Below are positions 1 through 11,174 of a DNA stretch of 64,000 bases, piece by piece. The stretch lies in NCBI GenBank assembly GCA_038030265.1, contig CM075943.1, positions 28,272,001 to 28,336,000 on the forward strand, written 5' to 3'. Origin of the DNA: Corythucha ciliata. Lineage: Eukaryota > Arthropoda > Insecta > Hemiptera > Tingidae. Every line of letters begins with the position of its first letter. The stretch's first letter is position 1. The translations under genes were made by a program, and so were the position numbers. The notes below the pieces were generated by a model. That model was not told where the DNA came from. It did not search any database and saw only the letters and a list, made by a program, of their open reading frames with translations.

Positions 1-1157
1 CTTCCGCTCCCAGGTTGAAATTTGGCGATTTCCTGATCCGAGCGAATATCAAACAGTCTCGCCGTCTTATCCTCTGAACCAGTAGCGAAGGCGTAACCGT
101 TGGGATGAAACTATTTCGGAGGCAGTGTCAAAAATTGCCAGTGGCTTGATGGGGTGGGGTAGGGAGGTCTGGAAGAAGGTGAACTCACGCAAACTGAGTT
201 AACATCCGCGTCATGGCCGAAAAACGTCTGTCGACACTTGCCATCTTTCACGTCCCACAGTTTACAAGTTTTATCGACGCTACCAGTCACAAACGACTCC
301 TTGTCGGGGGAAAGTGAAATCGATACGACGTCGCCGGCGTGTGCCGCGATTTCCAAATTTTTTCTCGGAACGCTTAAATCCCAGACGCATCTTCCGTACA
401 TAAATGTCACGTTTTACTGTTGGTTTGTTAAGGGGAACAGTGGGTGGGGTGGGTATTACAATTTCATATCACCCGAGCCAGTGACTAGCGTATTATCATC
501 GATGAATCTACAGGATGACAGAAAACCCTCGTAGCCCAATAGTTCGCGAGTCATTTTAGCCGCTCCGCTCCCGTCCCTGTTGTTGACATCATAAACGGTG
601 CACATGTTGTCCATGCCACCGCAAGCTAGAAAAAAAGCTGATGAATGGGCTCATCTAGGGCTAAAAACGGAAATTTACCGACGAAATTGCCTGACTGGGC
701 GAAAGCGACGCTCATCACCCACGACGATCGCAGGGGTATAACTTGGACTTTATTCCCGGTCCATGTGTCCCAAATGATGAGCTTTCCGTCTAAGGATCCC
801 GTGACGGCGTGTCTGTAATTATGTATACATTTTTAAAAATAATCAGTTACGCACGGGGAGGGGGTATGCGTTACCTGTTGTCGCCACTGTAGTGCACAGA
901 GTTCACCTTATTTATGTGACCTTTTAATAATCTCTTGGTGGCCAGTCGCACTCGAGGCGCATCAGCAACGCTTGAACACTCGTCCTCGAGTTTCACGTCA
1001 GCCGCTTTCTTCTGTTCATCCTTTCGGAAGAACACAAAAAGCGCTCCGTATCGATTCCTCACGAATAAGAAGAAGATCAACAGTTTACCTGACATTTTTT
1101 GATTAGATCCTCCAACTCTTTCCTTAATTTGATAGTCTCTTCGTCTTTGGGGGGCAT
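1..1157 (-). CDS. G-protein beta subunit, visual (Gbeta76C/Gbeta-e) type; six exons, C-terminus beyond window edge
   Basis: This is the WD40 propeller beta subunit of a heterotrimeric G protein, which pairs with a gamma subunit and G-alpha (Gq in arthropod photoreceptors) at the membrane. I derived the exons (all minus strand) from splice sites and reading phase: 1157-1089 ([21 protein letters not shown]...), 1020-875, 812-679, 625-460, 390-189 and 110-1. Introns are 68, 62, 53, 69 and 78 bases, all GT-AG, and the phases agree across every junction. The start gives the 23-residue N-terminal coiled-coil helix. The second exon has the diagnostic [16 protein letters not shown]. Blades follow in order, ending IIWD, VYD, VWD, KLWD and RLFD, with [11 protein letters not shown] in blade 4. 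About 275 of the roughly 345 residues usual for the family are in the window. The motifs match the arthropod eye-type beta better than the ubiquitous Gbeta1 or Gbeta5. This is recognition from memory, not a search. No frameshift or lost residue is seen. Confidence 0.88.
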
Positions 1158-2929
1158 TCTGACGAATTAAAAGCAAATAAATAAACTAAAAAAATAAGCG
1201 TTTTGATACGAGGAAATACACGGACTGGCATCTTTTTTTCTCTTCGGCCTAAGCCTGTTAAGTCAAGCCTTTTAGGGGCTTCGATTGTAGGGCAGCCCTT
1301 TCTAATAGAATTAACGTTTATTATATTTACTGTGTTTCTTTTGAACATCTCCCTAAATGTTTTTGTTCGTTTCAACACACACTAGTTTTCCTGGCTTTTC
1401 AATTCCCCCCGCCCTTTTTTTGTTATTTCTTTCAAAACTTACAATAAGACGTCAAAAACCGTTCTTTTGGGATTCAAAAGCGAAGAAGATGGAAAACTCG
1501 TGTGTGGTGGGCGGGTGAGGGTGGGGTTTCTCCGAAGGCAAATCCATTTTGTCGGCAGCCCCCGAGGCTTCACTTATAAATCACCCCACCTTCCCCAACA
1601 CACTCACCTCAACCCAACCAAAAAGCCTTCGACTACCGCCAAACACCGATAGATAGACGGTATAGCGGAGAAGGTCCTATGAATGTATACAAGTCTATTA
1701 TTCTGTCAGCTATAGATATATCGGTTTAATATTGGGAAGAGAGAGTCTGAGATGGTTGTTGGATGAGATGTGGGGGGGGGGATAAGAAAGATTTTGTGTG
1801 AGTGTGCCCCCCTCCCCCGGCCAACCACCCCGCACCAGCCAACCGGCTCACACATGCACAAATCCTTTGCTGACAGTGAGGCGGTGAGTTGGTCGATAAA
1901 GGCGTTCTAAGATTCAAGGTACAATCAATCACGTAAAAGGTATAAGCACAAACCCGTGGGCCAGCCCTCTTTTCTCATTCTGCGTCGACATTTCTGCTAA
2001 AAATGTTACAAGAAAATTGATATGAAACGTTTCTTTTTACGGTAAAAAAAAGGAAGAGAGATAGTTTCAGAGTGATGGAGTACGGGAGCCAGAGGCTGGA
2101 ACATTCATGCAACGTTCCTTACGACCTAACGGTCTTGCTGGTTGTGGCCTACCTTCCCTCTTATGTCACTCTTAATTTTCTACAAATTCGCGTACTACAT
2201 CGAACAATCGACGTCGCATAATATGTAAAAACAGTCAACGTCTGAAATTGCGAATTGAGAAAGGTTAGCAGTGGCGGGGGCACTCCGAGAGAAGGGTGCC
2301 GGGCCAGTCGACCTTGCCGCACTATTATCGCTTCCAAAACCTAGCACGCACACAAAAAGGACTACATATAGAGCCCGTGGCAGAAGCTATAGTTGTGATT
2401 TTATCTTTTGGCAAAGTGACTAGACGTCCCGGTTTCAGTGGACCAGCCCCCCTCGCCATGTGGCAATTTAGTTGAATTTATTTTTAGGTATTTTTTTCAG
2501 GGAAAAGAATGATTGACCCACGAGTAGAAAATACCAGTTATTCCCTAAAATGGTTAGTTGAAGGTCATTTTTTAAACTGATCAACAGGTTTCCGGGAAGA
2601 TGGCATATTTTCAGGCAGTTTTTGCTCTGTCTCGGTGGCTATTTTAACATTAAATAACGAAGAAACGCAGATGGACCCCAGAAACTTGTCCTCTAATTAG
2701 GCAATTTTAGCCGAAAATCTTATTCCTTGGTTAATTATCGCATTTTTGTTCGCATTGGTGTTTGGCAACGTGACAAATGGACTCCTCCCAGCAGCTTGGA
2801 GGGGGAAGGCAAAGATGCCAGAGTGACCCAGTGAGGTTCACGTGCATCGAGGCTCTTCCTTGGACCTCAGAGGTGTCGAATAGGCTGAAAAGGCCCATCG
2901 ATGTTAGCCGGTGCTGTTTTTAGGAAATA
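1158..2929. other. Upstream region of the Gbeta gene; no gene recognised
   Basis: This region precedes the Gbeta start and must hold its 5' UTR and promoter, but I cannot place a transcription start. It contains pyrimidine-rich and GGGG-rich stretches (for example 1769-1780) and scattered short open frames without family resemblance. Nothing else can be supported. Confidence 0.4.
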
Positions 2930-3212
2930 GTAACTTTGTGGTTTTTGGTGGCAACTTTATGGTCAAAAGTTGCAAAAAGTGCTATCTTAGGACTGAAATT
3001 ACGAAAAAGCTCTAATTCGTGGTTTCTCGATGTAAACTACCGGGCCAAAATTGAGAAAAAGCGCCTGTTCGCGGCTAAAATTGAGGAGAAACGCCAATCC
3101 ACATTTTCAAGAGACAACTTTGTGGATATTAAGAGAACAACATTGAGAAAAAGCTATAATTTATCATTATGCAAGCACCTTCACGGCTGAAATAGAGAAA
3201 AACCAAAAACCA
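2925..3212 (+). repeat. Degenerate minisatellite, type B (CGCGGCTAAAATTGAGAAAAAGCG)
   Basis: About eight degenerate units of roughly 30-35 bases repeat the words GGCTAAAATTGAG, AAAAAGC and TTCGTGG/TTCGCGG. The same unit recurs at 52480-52910. Its right edge abuts the MITE at 3213. Confidence 0.6.
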
Positions 3213-3617
3213 AAGTTTTGTTCCGACAGCAGCCTTTCGGGAAAAGTGCATTTCATTCATGCGACAATCGAGTCAAACCTCATAAGTTAGAACGATATCA
3301 ATCAACTATGAATCACATTTAGGCCGTGGTATAGAAAGTCAAAATCATAAAATCGTGTTTCTTTTTACCGCAGGCCCCTTTTTTTGGCACCAACTGAGGG
3401 GGAACAAAATGATGAAAATGAAACACAGTCGGTTTGGTTGTCTATACGATATGGGAAGGTGGACTCTTGTTAGAGGAGTTATTTGCAATTAAAATCTTTA
3501 TCCCGGCCTAAATTTCATTCATAATTGATTGATATCGTTCTAACTTATGAGGTTTGACTCGATTGTCGCATGAATGAAATGCACTTTTCCCGACAGGCTG
3601 CTGTCGGAACAAAACTT
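3213..3617. mobile_element. MITE with ~100-bp terminal inverted repeats
   Basis: The left arm (3213 to about 3312) and right arm (about 3518 to 3617) are reverse complements with only a few mismatches. They begin AAGTTTTGTTCCGACAGC. The arms contain the word GTGCATTTCATTC, which also occurs in the ends of the element family at 4145-5061 and 25885-27066. No open frame lies inside, so it is non-autonomous. The near-identity of the arms suggests a recent insertion. The superfamily is unknown and no clear target duplication is visible. Confidence 0.75.
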
Positions 3618-3639
3618 TTTTCAGGTTACGTTAATTTTC

Positions 3640-3745
3640 AGATCAGTTAAATTAGGTTAAATGGCATGTCACAATTTCACCATTGCGCAATGCGGAGTGC
3701 CTGGGTTCGAATCCGAAACAATTTTTTTTTAATTTTTTTTTTGTT
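3640..3745 (+). repeat. tRNA-like SINE head (B box) followed by T-rich tail
   Basis: A Pol III B-box-like GGGTTCGAATCC lies at 3703-3714, with an A-box-like GGTTAAATGGCATG about 45 bases upstream. A long T-rich run follows at 3722-3742. I cannot fold a proper cloverleaf, so this is a tRNA-derived repeat and not a gene. The A-box match is weak. Confidence 0.4.
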
Positions 3746-4144
3746 CCTCCCTTTTTGGCCCACCTCAGGATTTTTTACTCAATATTTATTAGGCTGTAGG
3801 CAAATCAAATAAAAGAGACGGCTCAAAATTCAGTGTCAATGAAATTTTTTGGTAATTGGGTGGTCCAGTAAGGCATAGCGTTAATTTAATAGCTCCCCTC
3901 CGCCGAGAACTCCCCTGCCATATCAACGGATTTGGTTCACAAGGGTCTCATACGAAAGCGCGTTCATTTTTCATTACTCGTGTCAATTTTGGGGGCAATT
4001 GCAGCAACAGCCGTGCGGTAGCGAATTTTCAACTAATTCAAACCCCTCTTTCACACCGTTCCCGTGGACCGATTCATCTGGATCACGAACTCGTCCGAGA
4101 TATTCACGCTATTGATTTTTAGACCAAATTTGGTTGCCCTAAGT

Positions 4145-4324
4145 CAAAAATTGCGACCGTGATCGTGCTAACAAGCGAGGGGCCATATATATATATATAT
4201 AGCAAATCGAACAGACCTCGGATTCGTGTTCTAGGGGTTCTGAAACGTGAAAAAAAAGTATCACAGCCCATATGTGCGACCATCAGGGCGAGACCAATAG
4301 TGCATTTTTTGAATGAAATGCACT
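4145..4324 (-). mobile_element. Partial copy (5' end) of the 296-bp-unit repeat family
   Basis: This is the reverse complement of the left end of the copy at 25885-27066. It includes the TA-rich tract (4187-4202), the words ATTCGTGTTCTAG and GGTTCTGAAAC, and a terminal hairpin, AGTGCATTT...AAATGCACT (4299-4324). It ends exactly where a second copy begins in the same orientation. Confidence 0.65.
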
Positions 4325-5061
4325 AAAAGAAATTTCGCTCCGGCAGCTGGTGGTCGGAAAGAGTGCATTTCATTCCGTATACGGATAACCTAAGCCGTCC
4401 CAGAAGTAATAATTTTGATACCATAATTTGTTTCATTAAGCCGAACTGCTTCCTCTATTTTCACCACCCTCTCTTCAAAAATGTCGAAAAGTTTCGGTAG
4501 TTTTCCAAGGGCTTTGTTATATTAAATTTTTGCGACGTATTTTATAACAAACGTGTGAATTTAAGCGATTTTTTTGAAATTTCATTCCCATTTTACCCCC
4601 CCCCCCCCATAAAAGTTTTCGATAAATCTCAATGGAACCCAGGGCTTTTGTTAAATTAAATTATTGAGTCGAATTTTAGAGCGCTAAGATGAACTAGTGA
4701 AGTTCGACGCTATTACACTTCCACCCCGGGGGCACCGACCCCACCACCTTGACTTTTTCGAAAAATTAAAATGGGAATCAAAGGCTACTATATCATGGAG
4801 TATACGTACCGAATACAATGCTTCTAGAATCAACTGGTGATTTATAGTGATTTTTTGACCATTTCAACCCCTATTTTCTCCCCCTCCACCTCGACCGATT
4901 TGGCCCAAATGCAATACCGACCGGGGTCTTATGACTTCTGATTTTTGCGCCAAAGGGCGTTCCGCTAAATTAATTTCTTCGAGAGTTATCGTGCTAACAA
5001 GAAAACGGCCATAATATTATATATATATATGAATCCTGGAGACCACTGATTTCGTGTTCTT
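4325..5061 (-). mobile_element. Second, head-to-tail copy of the 296-bp-unit repeat family
   Basis: It starts with the other terminus of the family (AAATTTCGCTCCGGCAGCTGG at 4330, then GGAAAGAGTGCATTTCATTC). It runs through one good internal unit (about 4730-5005, ending ...CGTGCTAACAAG) and one diverged unit, and fades after GTGTTCT at 5061. It is inverted relative to the copy at 25885-27066. There is no coding capacity. Confidence 0.65.
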
Positions 5062-7823
5062 CGGCCCAAATTGCGTTTTAGAGCTTCTCCTCGATTTTTT
5101 GTGGTCGAAAGGCTTTTTCTCCCGGTTCATTCTTCCTTAATTGACAAATTGGAACCGCTTCGCAATCAACTTCACGATCCCGTAGTGTTAATTACGAGCT
5201 AATTATAGTTTTTGAGGGACGCTGAATACAGGCGGCCGTCAGCTTTACACGCGTATAGTCAGTGTGTGCACTTTAGGGTCCGCTTTTATAAGAATGACCA
5301 ACTGGAATCGGATGGGAGGGGTTGAGGGAGAACTATTACGCTCGCACCTCATTAAGATTGTTATCTCCCCCTTCGATGTTCGATGTAGTCGTCGGGGGGG
5401 AAGGAACAGAGAAAGCTGTTCCATTCTCTCATAGGACGATTATTTTTATTTTTAGTGAAGTTGTATCCACGTTTTAATGGGGAAAAAATGAAAAATCTCG
5501 CAATTTTATCGTCGCATGGATCAAACCTCAAACTTTATAAAGGGGGAAATGATCTTATTTTGTATTATTCGTTCAAATTTGTGTAGTAAATAGGGTTTCT
5601 ATTATTAATAGCTCGCTCTTCCTCCGTTATGATTGTATGTATGATACATCGTACGAAGTTGCTATATGAGCTGCTTCAAAAGGTGTATAATGAATAGACC
5701 TTAATTCCAAGTCAAACCTTGATTAACTATTCAGTAGGTTTTGCATTGTGATTTCCTTCGTAATTAACCAAAAGAGAGCAAGCGGAGAGAGTGCGTGTGA
5801 GTCTCCCCCCCCCCCCGCCGGCTCGGTTTCTCCACGCTCCCTACCACTCCATTATATCAATCTACCACAAATACTCTTGTTTGTACGGTTAAATTATGCA
5901 GACCCAGACAGTAATGACTCGTAAATACGAGCCCCATATACGGAAGCCACTGTAAGAAAATAGTCTCTCATTTTTTGTTGTTTGAAATTAGTTGAAAAAG
6001 GGGCGATTTCAATACTCGTGGAATATATCATAATACGAGGGTTGGTTAGTGGGTGGGTGGTGATGGTCGGAAGGGGTTAGGTAGAAAAGCGAGTGATGTT
6101 TAATTAATTTCTTCGTTGACAGTGCAATGATTGATGCTTGTTCCCTTTTCTTCATGTTAAAGAGAGGCGGCCCTCTTCGCCCTTAAAAGTTAAGAGCGAG
6201 ATGAAAATATCGCGCGTGGGAAACCCCCCACGGGGAATGGTGGGAGGGGGTTTGATCGTTTGAAAGACAAAGACACATAGAGAGGGAAATGAAAGGACAG
6301 AAACAAGTGTGATGAACAGTTGATAGGTGGATGTAGGGAAACGCGGGGGTGCGCTCTGAGCTGAGCGTTAGGAACTGTGGCAGTCACAAGAAACCTTGTG
6401 ATTAATCTGTCATTTGCAATAGAGGTGGGAAGAGTATCATCTCGAAGTGGAACTCATTCCCATTCCCCTCCTCCACCCCTCACCGTGCCCTCTCCACCGC
6501 TTTAAAGTTACCCCTAATTGTTACAGAAATCGAACTCGCTTAAACAAATGAGTTAAAGACGGCCCCTCATTTTCAGGTGATATTTATAAGAAAAGGGAGA
6601 AGGTCCTCGTAATAAGTTTTCTTTAAAGATCAAGTCGCAAAAAGTTTCGTGCGACTGATTTTTCACTTGAAATGTTGCATTTTGTACCAATAGGGCTGTC
6701 ATCGAACAATGCCTGTCAACAGTGCGTTATTGATTTCTTTAAATAAAAAAAAGCCTTAAGATGAAAAGATACGAAGTGTGTAGATGATCCCCAGAATTGA
6801 TTGATTCTCCACGGACAGAATCCCAGCGATAAAAAAAGAAGTCACCCTACTCCTTTTTTTTCTATTATGCTGCGTCACTTCATGTTATTTCCTGAGTCCA
6901 CGATTAACCCACCCCTTTTTGACAGAGATTGAAACTCAGCGAAAATAACAATTTTTTTCTTTATTTCAAAACGTTCCGCGTTTATTTAACCCCTCCCCCC
7001 AAACTCCTCAACATTACCACCTTGGCACAATCCATCGGTAAACAATGGACAGTTTTGCAGAAGACATCCACTCCAATCGACAGGCCCGCATCAAAATTCA
7101 ATGACTTGGTAGTTTTCAACAATGTTGAGGGGGAAGAGAACTCAATACCCACCCTCCCCCTTGCCAAGCCTTAAAAACTTCTCGGATTTCAACATTTTAA
7201 GAGTTAAAAAATGGCCACTTGCGTGCCAACTCTCTTCTTTTCAGAATTATTTACTGTTTTTTGAACTCGCCCCTTCCTTTCAAAATTTCAAGAAATGCTT
7301 ATTTTTTTCATTATTATTATTATGAGCCGTAAAGAACCGCTGAAAATTACATTAAGAGGGACACAAACAAGGTTTTCACGTCGTGTAGATTCAGAGTGGC
7401 TTCCCGGAATCATAAAAAAAAAATCCGGATGAAGGAGGGGGAGAACTAAAAGGGCCTATATATGAGCAATAGCCTTTAAAGATTGAGAGAGAGAAAAAAA
7501 AGCTTGTCCGTATATGGAAAGGGATTGTGGAAGGGTGTCTACTACCCCCTCCGGTAATAACTGCCCTATCACTTATCCCTTAGTCAAATACGTTTCGATA
7601 TGGGTCTCTGTTTCCGTCCGTAACTGGGGGGGGGGGGAGGTGGACAAAGAAATTCACTTTGTCCCCTCTTGCCACAAAAAACTTTATGCATTTCTCCACA
7701 CAAAAAAGAAACTTTATTGTGAAGGCAGTAGAGGTTTTTTTTTACGTTATTTCGTCGCTGAAGTGTCAAAATAAAAAGTTCTCTCGAAGCCAAAGAGCGT
7801 ATGCAATGGTGCCCATCCCCCTA
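5062..7823. other. Intergenic sequence without recognised gene
   Basis: AT-rich sequence with a C run at 5805-5816, a G run at 7626-7637 and several T runs. The open frames here are short, low-complexity and unlike any family I know. Nothing further is supported. Confidence 0.4.
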
Positions 7824-7825
7824 TA

Positions 7826-9474
7826 CAGGGTGTTTCAGGAGGAATGTGCAATACTTTGCCATGTTGTAGTACGCACCTGGACGCACCAAAAATACCATAT
7901 GAGCATATGGTCGAAAGTGGTTACCTTACGAGATATCGGCATTTTCCTGTTTTTCACGCTCTTCGTGACTTTTTTACACAAAGAGCGGGTTCACAGCTCG
8001 CAATCCAAGTTTAGACAAAAACTAATGACTGATTCGGAAAGAGCAGAAAATTTCCTTCTCGAATCTGTCGTTGCAATGGGTTTTCGGAGTTAATTTGAAC
8101 ATGTAATCTGCATGCAAACACAGGAAAAATGAAATGCCAAAAATAGCAGGTGAATTTCAAGGTGGCGTACGTCAGCTGTTTTATGGTCTCACGAGTGGCA
8201 AAATTGATGAAAACTTCTCCATTCGATGGCCTTTCGAATGGTGTATTACAAACCGTATTTACGTGAACCATGAGGGCAGCAGGCACGCTAGAAACAGAAA
8301 AAACGTAGGAAAATGGTCGTATTGGAGCGATAGTCACTTGGGATTATGTCCTTAGCGGACCCCTGTAATTTGTAGAATAAGACGGCTAAGGGATAAGGTG
8401 GTATGCTAACTTCATCTAGGGGCGGTGAGACATGAATTCAAATGTAAAGGATAGTTTCTCAGCCCCCACTCCTACGGATGGATCCATAATTATTGTTACT
8501 TCAACCACTTGTCACCACCGGCCGTCAAGCCCGGAGGTGGTGGTAGATTCCTTGTCCTTGACTCGGCGTTGACACTAATTTTTACACTTCTTTTGAAAAA
8601 CACGCCAAGTCTCCCGTTCTTTAATGAAAAGAGCCCAGAGACCCGTCACATAAGAAGCATGGTCGACTTTTTAAGCATTTCATACCTCCTGTGGACATGA
8701 AAAATAATTCTAGCCATCATGAGAGGGGGTTATGATGGCGATGGAAGGGAGCGGGAAAACCACATGGGTCCCAGATTACTACTATCTGCGTGGCTATAGC
8801 TATGTATCAAAAATTATTGATTCATTAGAAGGGGGGGGGGTGAGCACTCTGTCCTTCTTAGTAGAGCACGCCGAGAGGCCATACCGCCGTTGAAATGAAG
8901 TTACTCCCATAGACTGAATCGTATTTTGAAAATTAGAGGGTCTGGTAAGTACATAATCCCAAGTGATTATCGCTCCAATACGACCATTTTCCTAAGTTTT
9001 TTCTGTTTCCAGCGTGCCTGCTGCCCTCATGGTTTACGTAAATACGGTTTGTAATACACCATTCGAAAGGCCATCGAATGGAGAAGTTTTCATCAATTTT
9101 GCCACTCATGAGACCATAAAACAGCTGACGTACGCCACCTTGAAATTCACCTGCTATTTTTGGCATTTCATTTTTCCTGTGTTTGCATGCAGATTACATG
9201 TTCAAATTAACTCCGAAAACCCATTGTAACGACAGATTCGAGAAGGAAATTTTCTGCTCTTTCCGAATCAGTCATTAGTTTTTGTCTAAACTTGGATTGC
9301 GAGCTGTGAACCCGCTCTTTGTGTAAAAAAGTCACGAAGAGCGTGAAAAACAGGAAAATGCCGATATCTCGTAAGGTAACCACTTTCGACCATATGCTTA
9401 TATGGTATTTTTGGTGCGTCCAGGTGCGTATTACAACATGGCAAAGTATTGCACATTCCTCCTGAAACACCCTG
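7826..9474. mobile_element. Foldback (long-TIR) DNA transposon, Tc1/mariner-like ends
   Basis: Two inverted arms of about 545 bases (7826 to about 8372, and about 8929 to 9474) are nearly identical. The outer ends read CAGGGTGTTTCAGGAGGA and each is flanked by TA, giving the palindrome TATACAGGG...CCCTGTATA. The loop of about 556 bases holds no recognisable gene. Short frames inside the arms mirror each other and are not genes. The TA duplication suggests Tc1/mariner mobilisation; the family is an inference. A relative with the same ends lies at 24663-25287. Confidence 0.78.
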
Positions 9475-9476
9475 TA

Positions 9477-11174
9477 TAAGCAAAGACTGTATAGTATAGC
9501 GCTACCGTTCCACATCCACTACAACTCCCTCACCCCACGGCCTATATTGCTATGAGCCACGAGACTATCCTCAAAGTCTTAATCCAATCATTGGAACTAT
9601 TTATTTGAGTACAAAACTAGCAAATCCCGACAAAGAAATTCTTCCCGTTGATTTGCCCTAGAAAACTTTGAAGTAAACACTATTCTACAATTTTGTAGTG
9701 TTGTATAGCGTTCGAGGGAGGGTTGATTTTTTCAAGCTCTATAGCCTTGATTCTATGGGCGAATTTGACAATTTTCAATCATTTTTTAAAGTTTCTAACG
9801 AGCCGATTATGGCCCCATCCTGCCATCGCACCTACCAAAACCACCACAGCACATCACAGTTTCTGTGGCCAATTACCTCGCAATCTTCGAACATTGAATT
9901 ACTGAAAAAACTAGGGAAACGACAAAAAAATTCCACGTCCCGAATAAAGTGAAATCAACCCAAGAGTGGAGGGAAGGCACGACTCCTCTTGTACCGCTGC
10001 CTGCACTGCCTATATGTTTCTGACCCGACGGATCAAAAAATATGCGCGTTAAACCTCTTGCCCACTTCATAATTTGATCTCTTTGGGATGTTTTCCAGGA
10101 ACAATTAAGCAAGGTCCAAGGGGCTCAAAAACCTCGTCGCGCTCAAATCGAAAATAATGCTTTGATATAATTCGGCCTAAAATTCGCCTGGTTTAACCCC
10201 TGGATCTAGCTAAGTCGATGAACAAAAAAACACGGAGGTTCCAAAAATCGAAATGAATTTATAATCACACGAGCCGTTGTAGGTGTCCTCACCGTCTTAG
10301 GCTACTTATTGCACACGTTTGCATAAAGAAGCCACACGAATTTTCCCGCGCAAAGAGCTCAAACCACCAATATTTAAAAAAAACAAACAAACAAACAACA
10401 ACAACAACAGCAACAGCGGTAAGGGTCTATCACAAATATCACAAAGAAGATCCAACCACAGCAGACTTCCAAACCCCAGCGGGCAATCACGCGAGGGCGC
10501 TAAACAGGGTGTTCATGAATTAGCTGGACAGAAGAAAACCAGTTATGGGGCACATCTGACTGAAATGACTATGTATTTGAAAGAACGCAAAATTTCCTTT
10601 GAAATGCGTTCACTTTTGGGTGAAAATTACCTTCGTACCGTACTTGAGAGCAGCCGATTTACGAAATAAATTGGTGACTCACATTTCCATAGATTTTTCG
10701 CGATTTTCACCTTTTCGCCGCAGGGAAGAAAAAATTTGAAATCAGTGGAAAAACTTCCTTATTTTGTAAGCTTTCCAAGAATGTGTAAAAATTTACACTT
10801 AAAGTATTTTTCCGTTGAGATATAAGCAAAAAAATCTTGAAAAATCCCAGTCAGAAAACGTGGAATCCAAGCATTTTTTCTGTACCATTATAACCAAAGG
10901 AGCTAGTTTCTTATTTTATTTATTTTTTTGACTTAATTATTTCTGACTTATTTGACTTAATTTTTATATTAATTTTCAATATAAGTTCCATTCCTGAAAT
11001 CATTCCCCCTCCTTAGAATATAACTACACAGGCACACATATGAGTGGTGGTGGGGGTCACTTTCGTAGGGGAGGGGAGCTCAAATAATCGAATAAATATT
11101 GTAAGAAGATGAAAGATGAATAATTGAGTCATAAAAAAAGTAGAAGAAGAAAAAAAATGTCTCTTTGTGTAATA
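9477..11174. other. Intergenic sequence; possible single transposon end at 10506
   Basis: No convincing gene is present. An open frame at 10319-10669 (116 codons) is N/K/S-rich at its start and unlike known proteins. At about 10506 the sequence ACAGGGTGTTCATGAATTAG looks like a transposon end, but I find no inverted partner nearby. Confidence 0.35.

Noticed and set aside
871..1378. Longer minus-strand frames starting upstream or reading through Gbeta introns
   Set aside because: Splice sites and phase place the start at 1157 and exclude the intron-derived residues.
8011..9515. Mirror-image frames of 65-108 codons in the foldback
   Set aside because: The same peptides appear on opposite strands because the arms are inverted copies; no domain is present.
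10319..10669. 116-codon frame
   Set aside because: Low-complexity start (NNNNNSNS), no motif, and a probable transposon end inside it.
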